Shown: piece after piece, positions 1 to 5,986 of the stretch
How the letters are laid out: the number at the start of each line of letters is the position of its first letter
How positions within the stretch are numbered: position 1 is the stretch's first letter
NCBI GenBank assembly: GCA_023269645.1
Contig: JAHFPR010000092.1
Span: 1-7,924 of the forward strand
Origin: Alphaproteobacteria bacterium
GTDB lineage: Bacteria; Pseudomonadota; Alphaproteobacteria; Rickettsiales; UBA8987
DNA length: 7,924 nucleotides
Direction of reading: 5' to 3'
Made by a program: the position numbers and the translations under genes
Notes under the pieces: generated by a model
The model's database searches: none
The model's input: the letters and a program-made list of their open reading frames with translations, nothing else
What the model was told of the DNA's origin: nothing

Positions 1-863
1 CCCTCAAACCCGTCCATTTCCACAAGAAGCTGGTTGAGGGTCTGCTCGCGTTCGTCGTTGCCGCCGCCAAGCCCCGCGCCGCGATGCCGCCCTACCGCGT
101 CAATTTCATCAATAAAAATAATGCACGGCGCATTCTTTTTTCCCTACTCGAACATATCGCGCACACGGGATGCCCCTACGCCCACGAACATCTCTACGAA
201 ATCCGACCCGGAAATGGTGAAGAACGGCACTTTTGCTTCTCCCGCCACCGCGCGGGCGAGCAGGGTTTTGCCCGTGCCCGGCGAGCCAACCAGCAGGCAA
301 CCTTTGGGAATTTTCGCGCCGAGGCTCTGGAATTTCGCTGGATCTTTCAGGTAATCTACGATTTCCTGCAGTTCATCCTTGGCTTCCTCGATGCCGGAAA
401 CATCGTTAAAAGTTACTATACCGTGCTTTTCCGTAAGCAATTTGGCCTTTGAACGCCCGAAGCCGAGCGCACCGCCTCCGCCCCCCTTGCCGCTTCCCAT
501 CTGTCGCGCCACAAATATCCACACTGCGATGATAAGTATGACCGGCAGGAAATTCATCAGCAGCGCGAAAGAAAGGCTAGAGCCATCCGGCGGCATGACA
601 TTGATACGGACATTATGCGCCCGAAGATCTTTAATAAGATCAGGATATTCAGCAGCGTAGGTGGAGAAGGCTGCGCCGTCCCCCGCATAATGGCCGCTGA
701 TATTTCTGCCGCTGATGCTGACTTCTGCGACCTGGCCGTTATCCGCCGCCACCAGGAATTCCGAAAAATCAATGCTGCCCGCCTTATCGCTGTTCTGAAA
801 CAGGCTGAAAACCAGCATGACAATGATAAAAGTGACCGACCAGATAAGAAAATTCCTGCCCAC
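1..863 (-). pseudogene. ftsH: ftsH, ATP-dependent zinc metalloprotease: partial at the window edge and interrupted by an in-frame TAG
   Basis: FtsH is a membrane-anchored AAA+ protease that degrades misfolded membrane proteins and short-lived regulators. Seen, from a GTG start at 863: a first membrane helix (residues about 4-22), a periplasmic domain, a second helix (about 99-118), a Gly-rich linker, then the AAA module with Walker A GSPGTGKT (193-200) and the family signature ending GVGASRVRDMFE (239). The next codon, at 144-146, is TAG where the family has CAG (Gln). The same frame then continues perfectly as GKKNAPC, Walker B IIFIDEID (248-255) and [17 protein letters not shown] to the edge. 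The SRH region and the HEXXH zinc site lie outside the window. The first Walker A residue after Gly is Ser, where Pro is usual. Upstream, only an ATT codon precedes GTG in frame before a TGA; a weak GGAA lies 6 bases before GTG. If TAG is read as a stop, the 239-residue product lacks Walker B and the protease domain. A sequencing error is possible. Gene identity is certain; its functional state is not. Confidence 0.9.
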
Positions 864-897
864 GATGTGTTTCCGGTTAATGTTTCAAATGTGAATT

Positions 898-947
898 GCC
901 AGCATACCAGCCTGCCCGCTGCGCTGCAAGCGGTTTAGGGAGCTGGC
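898..947 (-). other. Possible stem-loop in the tilS-ftsH spacer
   Basis: The 87-base gap between tilS and ftsH contains GCCAGC at 898-903 pairing with GCTGGC at 942-947, and inside it CCGCT (916-920) pairing with AGCGG (929-933). There is no T-run after it on the minus strand, so it does not look like a terminator. Its role is unknown, and the short arms could be chance in GC-rich DNA. Confidence 0.25.
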
Positions 948-950
948 GCA

Positions 951-1928
951 TCATTCCTGTTCCCGCCGGATGCTTGCAGACACGCCTTTTCCTTCCACCT
1001 TGCATCCGGCAAGGGTAACGGCCATTATATCATTTGATAACAGCGCATCGTGGAGCCTTTCCAATTTCTCAAAACGTATCGGTTTCTCTGCGCCGCCGAT
1101 GGAGCGCAATAACGATGCCAGCACCCGCAGCCGGATTTCTTCAGGATAAAAACGCCAGCTTTCCTTATCCAGAGATGCATGGTCATCCGGATAAAACTCC
1201 ACGCATTCCGCCATCGCCTGCGCGGTATAATCCTCCAGTGCCTCACGCGCGCGGCGCATGGTGCGGGCGGTGTCACTCAGGCGTTTCGTGAGGGTTTCCT
1301 TCTTTTTTCCGGGAAGCTCCTCCAGCATTTTGCGAAGGCGGTTGCGCTTGTATTTCGTATCCGCGTTGGTGGGGTCGGAAATCCAGATTTTGCCACGTTC
1401 TTGCAGGTAATCCTCAATCTCCCGGCGCGGCACGGAGAGCAGGGGGCGCAGAATTTTTATGCCGTCACGTGCGGAAACGGGGGACATTGCCGCAAGTCCG
1501 TCCACGCCGCTGCCGCGCTCCAGCCGCAGGAGGAAAGTTTCCGCCTGGTCATCCAGGTGATGTGCCACGGCCAGATGCCGGATGTCATGCCTGTTGCACC
1601 AGGAGATCAGCAAGTGATAACGGAGTTCCCGCGCTGCTTCCATCAGATTCGCATCCGGCTTTTTTCCCTGGTGGGTGAGGATATGGTGTTCGATGCCCTC
1701 CGCTGCAAGCCATTCATGCACAGTTGCGGCTTCTTCCTCCGCTTCCGGACGAAAATTGTGGTTTACGGTCAGCGCGACGATTTTTGCTCCCTGTTTTTTG
1801 CTCCATTCGTATAAAAGATATGCAAGCGCAAGGCTATCCGCTCCACCGGAAACAGCCACCGCGATAACGGGCGGTTCTCCGGGGGAGAGAAGGGGAGAGA
1901 GGAGGGAGGTGAAGCGGATGTTATCCAT
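951..1928 (-). CDS. tilS: tRNA(Ile)-lysidine synthetase
   Basis: TilS uses ATP to attach lysine to C34 of the tRNA-Ile with a CAU anticodon, converting it from reading AUG to reading AUA. It acts in the cytosol and is normally essential. The 325-residue product shows the N-type PP-loop SGGADS (27-32), TVNHNFRPEA (54-63), the family signature HHLDDQAET (123-131) followed by RLERGSGVDG, and the tRNA-binding DPTN...YKRNRLR stretch (185-199). It is shorter than the E. coli enzyme (about 430 residues); after the catalytic and linker parts only a reduced C-terminal region remains, as in many alphaproteobacteria. The ATG start gives a normal N-terminus, but the bases before it contain no Shine-Dalgarno sequence. 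Instead one arm of a palindrome ends 8 bases before the ATG. The gene ends in TGA and sits between cpoB and ftsH in the same direction, a common order in the class. Confidence 0.96.
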   Translation of the reverse strand: MDNIRFTSLLSPLLSPGEPPVIAVAVSGGADSLALAYLLYEWSKKQGAKIVALTVNHNFRPEAEEEAATVHEWLAAEGIEHHILTHQGKKPDANLMEAARELRYHLLISWCNRHDIRHLAVAHHLDDQAETFLLRLERGSGVDGLAAMSPVSARDGIKILRPLLSVPRREIEDYLQERGKIWISDPTNADTKYKRNRLRKMLEELPGKKKETLTKRLSDTARTMRRAREALEDYTAQAMAECVEFYPDDHASLDKESWRFYPEEIRLRVLASLLRSIGGAEKPIRFEKLERLHDALLSNDIMAVTLAGCKVEGKGVSASIRREQE

Positions 1929-1932
1929 AGGG

Positions 1933-1970
1933 TGATGGTTGATGGTCAGTTACTATCCCAACCATCAACC
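1933..1970 (-). repeat. Palindrome of heptamers in the cpoB-tilS spacer
   Basis: GGTTGATGGT at 1937-1946 and ACCATCAACC at 1961-1970 are perfect inverted copies around a 14-base loop. The left arm lies in two tandem copies of TGATGGT (1933-1946). The hairpin fills most of the 45-base spacer. It starts 3 bases beyond the cpoB stop codon and ends about 8 bases before the tilS start, where a ribosome binding site would normally lie. No T-run follows, so termination is unlikely. Folding could influence tilS translation or protect the cpoB 3' end; both are inferences. Confidence 0.7.
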
Positions 1971-1973
1971 CCT

Positions 1974-2816
1974 TTAATGGCACTGGAACTCTGTGCGTTC
2001 CTGCCGGATACGCTCTTTCAGGGCAGAGGAAGCATCCGGAAATTCCGAAGTCAGCTTGCCGAGTGTTGCGCAGGCTTCCGCCTTTTTGTTCACCTGGCCG
2101 AGGGACATCCCCAGCTTCAATAGGCTATCCGCCGCTTTTCCACCCTTGGGAAACTGTTTGTAACCCTCCAGAAATTGTACGGCGGCCTGTTCATAATGCT
2201 GCTGGGCGTAATAGGATTCGCCGAGCCAGTAATAGGCGTTGCTGTTCAGCACATGAGTGGGATAGGCGGCGATGAACGCTTTGAACGACTGCACGGCCTC
2301 CTCGTATTTTTCCTGTTTCAGCAGGTTGAAGGCGCGGTCGTAATCATCCTGCGCGGGATTGCTGAGGTGGCCTGATGAAGGGGCGATTCCTGCATCCGCA
2401 GGGCGGGGGGAGGCGACCACGGCGGGCAGGGCGGCACTTTGCGCACCGGAAGATGATGCTGCTGCAGGAGGTATAATATTCGTGGGACGCTGCGCAGCAC
2501 CGGCATCCTGCTGTTGGCCAGTCTGCTGAATTTTATGCTCCAGTTCTTCGAGTGTGCCGTTCATCTGGCGGATTTTTTCCTCAAGCTGGCCGAGGCGCAC
2601 CTGAATATCTGCCATCGTGCCAGGCTCGGCGGAGTGGGAATCGGGGACGGAATCACCCACCGCACCACCCTTGTAAACGGCACGTTCTATCGTGTTCATC
2701 TTGGTTTCAAGCTGGTTCAGCCTGTCGTCCATATCGGATTGCGCCGATGCGGGAACTGCCGCCGCCAGCATACCAAAGGTGAGGAACGCAGATAAAAAAA
2801 GCCTGGAAAATTTCAT
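1974..2816 (-). CDS. cpoB: Cell division coordinator CpoB (YbgF), periplasmic TPR protein
   Basis: CpoB binds TolA and links the Tol-Pal machinery with peptidoglycan synthesis at the septum. The 280-residue product begins with a Sec signal peptide (basic MKFSR, hydrophobic core to about residue 20, cleavage expected after VPASA at 25). Next come two short coiled-coil stretches (about 28-47 and 67-98, with heptad patterns such as LGQLEEKIRQMNGTLEELE). These correspond to the trimerising N-terminal helix of the family. A Pro/Ala/Ser-rich linker (about 103-155) leads to TPR-type repeats (about 156-275): DYDRAFNLLKQEKYEEAVQSF, then NAYYWLGESYYAQQHYEQAA, then LGMSLGQVNKKAEAC. This is the standard YbgF layout. 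The ATG at 2816 is the only start that gives a complete signal peptide; the ribosome binding site is weak. The gene follows pal directly, the classical Tol-Pal arrangement, and precedes tilS. Stop is TAA. Confidence 0.95.
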   Translation of the reverse strand: MKFSRLFLSAFLTFGMLAAAVPASAQSDMDDRLNQLETKMNTIERAVYKGGAVGDSVPDSHSAEPGTMADIQVRLGQLEEKIRQMNGTLEELEHKIQQTGQQQDAGAAQRPTNIIPPAAASSSGAQSAALPAVVASPRPADAGIAPSSGHLSNPAQDDYDRAFNLLKQEKYEEAVQSFKAFIAAYPTHVLNSNAYYWLGESYYAQQHYEQAAVQFLEGYKQFPKGGKAADSLLKLGMSLGQVNKKAEACATLGKLTSEFPDASSALKERIRQERTEFQCH

Positions 2817-2832
2817 GGGATTTCAACCGAAA

Positions 2833-2872
2833 ACCGGGAAACAGCACCTGCGATAAGGCACTGCTTCCCGGT
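2833..2872 (-). other. Stem-loop between pal and cpoB
   Basis: ACCGGGAA (2833-2840) and TTCCCGGT (2865-2872) form a perfect 8-base-pair stem, with three further pairs (CAG/CTG) after one mismatch. On the minus strand the stem is followed by only a four-base T-run (2830-2833), too short for a convincing intrinsic terminator. It could be a leaky terminator or an RNase-stalling hairpin that lowers cpoB output relative to the abundant lipoprotein Pal. This is inference. Confidence 0.5.
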
Positions 2873-2882
2873 GAATAACAGA

Positions 2883-3398
2883 TTAGTTGATAACGGTTAC
2901 ACCGCGACGGTTTTTGCTCCACGCCGCTTCGTTGGAACCCAGATATTCCGGGTGCTCCTTGCCATAACTGATGCTGTTGACACGGCTGGCATCCACACCC
3001 AGGCTGGCCAGGTAACTCTTTACTGCTGCCGCCCGGCGTTCGCCCAGCGCAAGGTTATACTCGCGCGTACCGCGTTCGTCGCAATGTCCTTCGACGGTTA
3101 CACGCTTATCGCTGTACTGCTTCAGCCAATCCGCCTGTTTTTTCAGCGTATCCTGACCTTCCTGGGTCAGTGTGGCACTGTTGAAATCAAAGAACACGCG
3201 ATCCCCAACGGCGGCAATAAACTCTTCCTTGCTGCCGGGGGTAAGGTTGGAAGTATCCGTGCTGGCTACGCCATCCGAACCGAAAGTAGCAGTATCGGAG
3301 CCACCCGTGGTATCGCCGGGCTGGGGCTTATCATCGGCACACGCGGCAAGGCTCACCACAGCAAGCAGCACCACAACAAAATTTTTCAGGAATGTCAT
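2883..3398 (-). CDS. pal: Peptidoglycan-associated lipoprotein Pal
   Basis: Pal is anchored in the outer membrane by its lipid and binds peptidoglycan non-covalently; with TolB and TolA it draws the outer membrane inward at division. From the ATG at 3398 the product has 171 residues: a lipoprotein signal peptide MTFLKNFVVVLLAVVS with lipobox LAAC (lipidated Cys20, +2 residue Ala, consistent with outer-membrane sorting). A Gly/Ser/Asp/Thr-rich tether (about 24-56) leads to an OmpA-like domain with VFFDFNSATLT (68-78), EGHCDERGTREYNLALGERRA (103-123) and the final NRRG (163-166), which carry the diaminopimelate-contacting Asp and Arg of the family. This start is preferred because GGAGG (3408-3412) precedes it by 9 bases; the longer frame from 3488 would add 30 residues ahead of the signal peptide and begin against the terminator. 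Unusually, tolB is not upstream. A promoter must lie in 3413-3488, but I see no convincing -35/-10 pair. Confidence 0.96.
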   Translation of the reverse strand: MTFLKNFVVVLLAVVSLAACADDKPQPGDTTGGSDTATFGSDGVASTDTSNLTPGSKEEFIAAVGDRVFFDFNSATLTQEGQDTLKKQADWLKQYSDKRVTVEGHCDERGTREYNLALGERRAAAVKSYLASLGVDASRVNSISYGKEHPEYLGSNEAAWSKNRRGVTVIN

Positions 3399-3407
3399 TA
3401 GGTTAAT

Positions 3408-3412
3408 CCTCC
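3408..3412 (-). promoter_or_regulatory. Ribosome binding site that fixes the pal start
   Basis: The minus strand reads GGAGG followed by 9 bases and ATG. This selects the start giving a proper lipoprotein signal peptide over the longer open frame. Confidence 0.85.
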
Positions 3413-3488
3413 AGATTCTTGATGAGTTAATAGAATTCTCTCTCCAGTCCCGCAGGACGAGCAACACCTTATAGCGCATCGCAGGCAT

Positions 3489-3526
3489 AAAAAAAAGAGC
3501 TAGTTTTGCAACGTAGCTCTTTTTTT
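3489..3526 (-). terminator. Strong intrinsic terminator, possibly bidirectional
   Basis: A 13-base-pair stem is formed by seven A plus GAGCTA (3490-3502) against TAGCTC plus seven T (3514-3526), with an 11-base loop. The core GAGCTA/TAGCTC is flanked by an A-run on one side and a T-run on the other, so each strand gives a hairpin followed by a U-tract. On the coding (minus) strand the U-tract is the complement of the eight A at 3489-3496. It lies 13 bases after the stop of the unrecognised gene and marks the end of the ribosomal transcript and the start of the pal unit. Confidence 0.9.
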
Positions 3527-3539
3527 GGAGGCGCGCTAT

Positions 3540-4337
3540 TTAGTTAGAGCGGAGCCGCTCCTTCCCCTTCACCTGACGGAGTGCCTCGGCGATCTGGAAA
3601 CTCAGGTCTTCCGGAAGTTTCTCAATAAACTCTGTATGCTCTATCAATTGGTGCGGCACGGTGAGGCAATAGCGGGGTTCAGGATTTTCCGCATCCGGAG
3701 GCAGACTGTAGCCAGTTATTTTCCTGTCATCATCCACGTGAAATACCACGCCGTGCGCTTCTGCACCTTTGCGCAATTCTTCCGCAAGCGGATCTTCCCC
3801 CAGCACCTGTTTTTGTATGCGCTCCAGCACTTTATAGAGGGCGGCGGTGGTATCCTGATCGTTTATCGTCTCGATATAATAAATATCGGCATCGTGCTGG
3901 CGCAATTCCCACGCATAACCGGTGGATTCATTGAGGCGATCCAATGCGGTTTGCTTTTTTTCTCCCTGGATTTCCCGGTCGCGCTCCAGCGCATTATCGA
4001 GATTATGCTTGAAGGAAAGGGATTCAATTTTAGCAAGAAAGTCGGGGTTGTACGCCAGTTCATCCTTGATATACACGCCGTCGTCGCATCGCGCACCGAC
4101 AGGTCCCGCACTGACGGGAGCATGGTTCAGCACGCCATCCACTTCAAAATCACTCTCTTGTGCCGCGCCGCTCTTGATGGCTGTGTGCTTGAGGTGTGCG
4201 GCGATAACATCCGCTTCCGAACTGGATGCAAACGCTTCAAACGAGCCATAAGGATCTTTATGCCACTTGCGCCCTGTTGCCGCAGTGAGGCACGCTATGA
4301 CTCTGCTATCTTTGGGATGTTTCGGAGGCGTACCCAC
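3540..4337 (-). CDS. Unrecognised 265-residue cytosolic protein downstream of rplQ
   Basis: I do not recognise this protein. The frame starts with GTG 5 bases after the rplQ stop. No ATG, GTG or TTG exists further upstream in frame before a TGA at 4386-4388, so this is the earliest possible start, although no Shine-Dalgarno is visible; translational coupling to rplQ is likely. The product is rich in Asp, Glu, Lys and Ala, has no signal peptide or membrane helix, and looks like a soluble protein. Helical stretches include FLAKIESLSFKHNLDNALER, TAALYKVLERIQKQVLGEDP and the C-terminal SFQIAEALRQVKGKERLR. A middle-to-late part reads like alternating beta and turn (ADIYYIETIND, GVVFHVDDDRKITGYSLP). 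It contains no methionine after the initiator, unusual for this length. It is last in the alpha operon before the terminator, so it should be transcribed with ribosomal genes. A plus-strand frame covers the same region, but its composition is that of a shadow. Confidence 0.75.
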   Translation of the reverse strand: MGTPPKHPKDSRVIACLTAATGRKWHKDPYGSFEAFASSSEADVIAAHLKHTAIKSGAAQESDFEVDGVLNHAPVSAGPVGARCDDGVYIKDELAYNPDFLAKIESLSFKHNLDNALERDREIQGEKKQTALDRLNESTGYAWELRQHDADIYYIETINDQDTTAALYKVLERIQKQVLGEDPLAEELRKGAEAHGVVFHVDDDRKITGYSLPPDAENPEPRYCLTVPHQLIEHTEFIEKLPEDLSFQIAEALRQVKGKERLRSN

Positions 4338-4342
4338 AGCAC

Positions 4343-4771
4343 TTAAGCCGCTGCGGCCTGCGCTGCTTCCTCGGCGGCGAGGCGATCATGATCAACCTTG
4401 CCCTTGGCGGAAATGTCACGATCCACGAATTCAATGACAGCGCGGGGAGCCGAATCGCCTTTACGGAAGCCGTATTTCATGATGCGGATATAACCGCCGT
4501 TGCGGGCTTCATAACGCTTCGCCAGCACACTGAACAGCTTTTCCACGATTTCGGCATCACCGATGTAGGAAATCGCCTGACGGCGCGCATGGAGATCACC
4601 GCGCTTGCCGAGCGTAACCAGCCGTTCCGCAATCGGGCGAAGGTCTTTCGCCTTGGGCAGTGTGGTGACGATCTGCTCGTGCGTGATAAGTGCAGCAGCG
4701 AGATTCCGGAACAGTGCCTTGCGGTGGCTGCTCGTGCGGCTGAATTTTCTGCCTCTGTTTGCGTGACGCAT
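4343..4771 (-). CDS. rplQ: 50S ribosomal protein L17
   Basis: L17 is a protein of the large ribosomal subunit. From the ATG at 4771 the product has 142 residues, beginning MRHANRGRKFSRTSSHRKALFRNL, the highly conserved family N-terminus, followed by LITHEQIVTTLPKAKDLRP and GGYIRIMKYGFRKGDSAPRA, then an Ala/Glu-rich tail ending in AAAA, an alphaproteobacterial-style extension. AGGAG (4777-4781) lies 5 bases before the start. A longer frame from 4831 would begin inside the palindrome and add 20 unrelated residues, so it is rejected. The gene is in its usual place after rpoA. The 95-base spacer to rpoA is almost wholly occupied by a long hairpin whose base touches this ribosome binding site. Stop is TAA. 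Confidence 0.98.
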   Translation of the reverse strand: MRHANRGRKFSRTSSHRKALFRNLAAALITHEQIVTTLPKAKDLRPIAERLVTLGKRGDLHARRQAISYIGDAEIVEKLFSVLAKRYEARNGGYIRIMKYGFRKGDSAPRAVIEFVDRDISAKGKVDHDRLAAEEAAQAAAA

Positions 4772-4781
4772 AAATGCTCCT

Positions 4782-4864
4782 AGGGTGTAAGGGTATAAGG
4801 GGTTAAGGATGTAAGGGAAAGGCGCAATCACTTACACCCTTAACCCCTTAATTCCTTGCACCCT
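4782..4864 (-). repeat. Long octamer-built palindrome filling the rpoA-rplQ spacer
   Basis: Arms 4782-4815 and 4831-4864 pair around a 15-base loop. The inner 20 positions (TAAGGGGTTAAGGATGTAAG at 4796-4815 against 4831-4850) have one mismatch, which on the transcribed strand becomes a G-U pair. The outer part has mismatches only at 4788 and 4793-4795. The left arm is four tandem octamers of consensus NNNTAAGG from 4785 to 4816. The right side is a matching CCTT-containing octamer series from 4830 to 4869, whose last unit includes the rpoA stop codon. There is no T-run, so it is not a standard terminator. Confidence 0.9.
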
Positions 4865-4866
4865 TC

Positions 4867-5886
4867 CTAATACGGATCCTCATATTTCTTAGCGAGTTCC
4901 TCAATGTTTTCAGGCGGCCAGCCTTCCACTTCCATGCCGAAGCGTAAGCCCATTTCGGCCAGCACTTCCTTGATTTCGTTCAGGGATTTGCGACCAAAAT
5001 TCGGCGTTTTCAGCATTTCAGCTTCGGTTTTGCGCACCAGATCGCCGATGTATACGATATTATCGTTCTTCAGGCAGTTGGCCGAGCGCACGGAAAGTTC
5101 CAGTTCGTCCACTTTCTTGAGTAGGTGCTTGTTGAAGCGCAGTTCTTCTTCCGCGTGTTCCGGCCTGTCTTCCGCTTCCTCGAAGTTGATGAAAAGCTGA
5201 AGCTGATCCTGCAGGATGCGCGCGGCGTAGGCCACAGCATCTTCCGGCGAGATCGTGCCGTTGGTTTCCACGGTCAAAGCGAGTTTATCATAGTCGGTTT
5301 TCTGGCCGACGCGCGCATCTTCCACCTTATAACTCACCTTGCGCACGGGGCTGTAGAGCGCATCAATCGGGATAAGACCAATCGGCGCGCCTTCCGCGCG
5401 GTTCTGTGAAGCGGGGACATAGCCCTTGCCGCTTTCGACGATCAGTTCCATGTCCAGCGACGCGCCTTTTTCCAGCGTACAGATGGCGACATCCTTGCTG
5501 ATAACATCCACATCCGCGCTGGTTTCGATCATCCCGGCGGTGACGATGCAGGGGCCGGTGGCCTTCAGGCGCGCCTTATGACGTTCCGGAGAATTCGCCC
5601 GCACGGCAATGGATTTGATGTTGAGAATAATATCGGTGACATCCTCGCGCACACCCGGAATCGAGGAGAATTCGTGCAACACGTTTTCAATCTTGATTGC
5701 CGTAAATGCCGCGCCCTGAAGAGAGGAAAGCAGAATGCGGCGAAGCGCGTTGCCGAGCGTCAGCCCATAACCGCGCTCCAGCGGCTCAACGACAATGCTG
5801 GCCTTGCGCTTGTTGTTTTCGCTTTTAACCTCGATATTCGAGGGCTTAATCAGCTCATGCCAGTTCTTTGCGACCATTGATACCAT
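4867..5886 (-). CDS. rpoA: DNA-directed RNA polymerase subunit alpha
   Basis: Alpha dimerises to start RNA polymerase assembly, and its C-terminal domain contacts UP-element DNA and activators. The 339-residue product has the usual length. The N-terminal domain (to about 235) includes GYGLTLGNALRRILLSSLQG, the dimerisation and beta-contact region, and GVREDVTDIILNIK. After an acidic linker (FEEAEDRPEHAEEE) the C-terminal domain shows ELSVRSANCLKNDNIVYIGDL with the DNA-contacting Arg and Asn, and TPNFGRKSLNEIKEVL. The end, WPPENIEELAKKYEDPY, is typical of alphaproteobacteria. The ATG at 5886 is served by AGGAGA (5896-5901), 9 bases away; a second in-frame ATG at 5877 is too distant. It ends in TAG, which falls inside the octamer tract. 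Reading through that TAG would add nine residues before a TAA, and the family end just before it shows that it is a true stop. Confidence 0.99.
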   Translation of the reverse strand: MVSMVAKNWHELIKPSNIEVKSENNKRKASIVVEPLERGYGLTLGNALRRILLSSLQGAAFTAIKIENVLHEFSSIPGVREDVTDIILNIKSIAVRANSPERHKARLKATGPCIVTAGMIETSADVDVISKDVAICTLEKGASLDMELIVESGKGYVPASQNRAEGAPIGLIPIDALYSPVRKVSYKVEDARVGQKTDYDKLALTVETNGTISPEDAVAYAARILQDQLQLFINFEEAEDRPEHAEEELRFNKHLLKKVDELELSVRSANCLKNDNIVYIGDLVRKTEAEMLKTPNFGRKSLNEIKEVLAEMGLRFGMEVEGWPPENIEELAKKYEDPY

Positions 5887-5923
5887 ATGGGGTATTCTCC
5901 TACGTGTTTTTGCTTACCTAAAA

Positions 5924-5979
5924 GGAACAGGCTTCAGGAACAGGTTTCAGTAAAGTGGCTAAAACCCTGGAACCTGTTC
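5924..5979 (-). repeat. Hairpin repeat A in the rpsK-rpoA spacer
   Basis: GAACAGGTTTCAG (5938-5950) pairs with CTGGAACCTGTTC (5967-5979) with one mismatch around a 16-base loop. The left side consists of tandem units GGAACA, GGCTTCA, GGAACA, GGTTTCA from 5924 to 5949. The stretch 5928-5950 matches 6435-6457 in the rpsM-rpsK spacer at 22 of 23 positions. No U-tract follows. Confidence 0.85.
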
Positions 5980-5986
5980 GTGTTCA

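Noticed and set aside
144..146. Genetic code with UAG reassigned to glutamine
   Set aside because: rpsM, rpsK and rpoA all end with TAG at the family-expected C-terminus, so UAG acts as a stop in this genome. Full reassignment is unlikely; local suppression cannot be excluded.
1179..1814. Plus-strand open frame of 211 residues opposite tilS
   Set aside because: TilS on the minus strand is unmistakable by motif. The opposite frame has no recognisable domain and lies wholly within it.
3399..3488. Longer pal frame starting at 3488
   Set aside because: It would place 30 residues before the lipoprotein signal peptide and start next to the terminator stem. GGAGG at 3408-3412 serves the ATG at 3398.
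3525..4346. Plus-strand open frame of 273 residues covering the whole unrecognised gene
   Set aside because: Its product is rich in Phe, Ile, Arg and Cys with no family signature, as expected from an antisense shadow. The minus-strand frame has a normal soluble-protein composition and fits the operon direction and the terminator.
4772..4831. Longer rplQ frame starting at 4831
   Set aside because: The extra 20 residues are translated from the palindrome and L17 proteins start with MRHA; a good ribosome binding site serves the ATG at 4771.
4785..4869. CRISPR array or telomere-like repeat in the TAAGG tract
   Set aside because: The units are 8 bases with no spacers, they invert in the middle, and the tract is confined to one short spacer.
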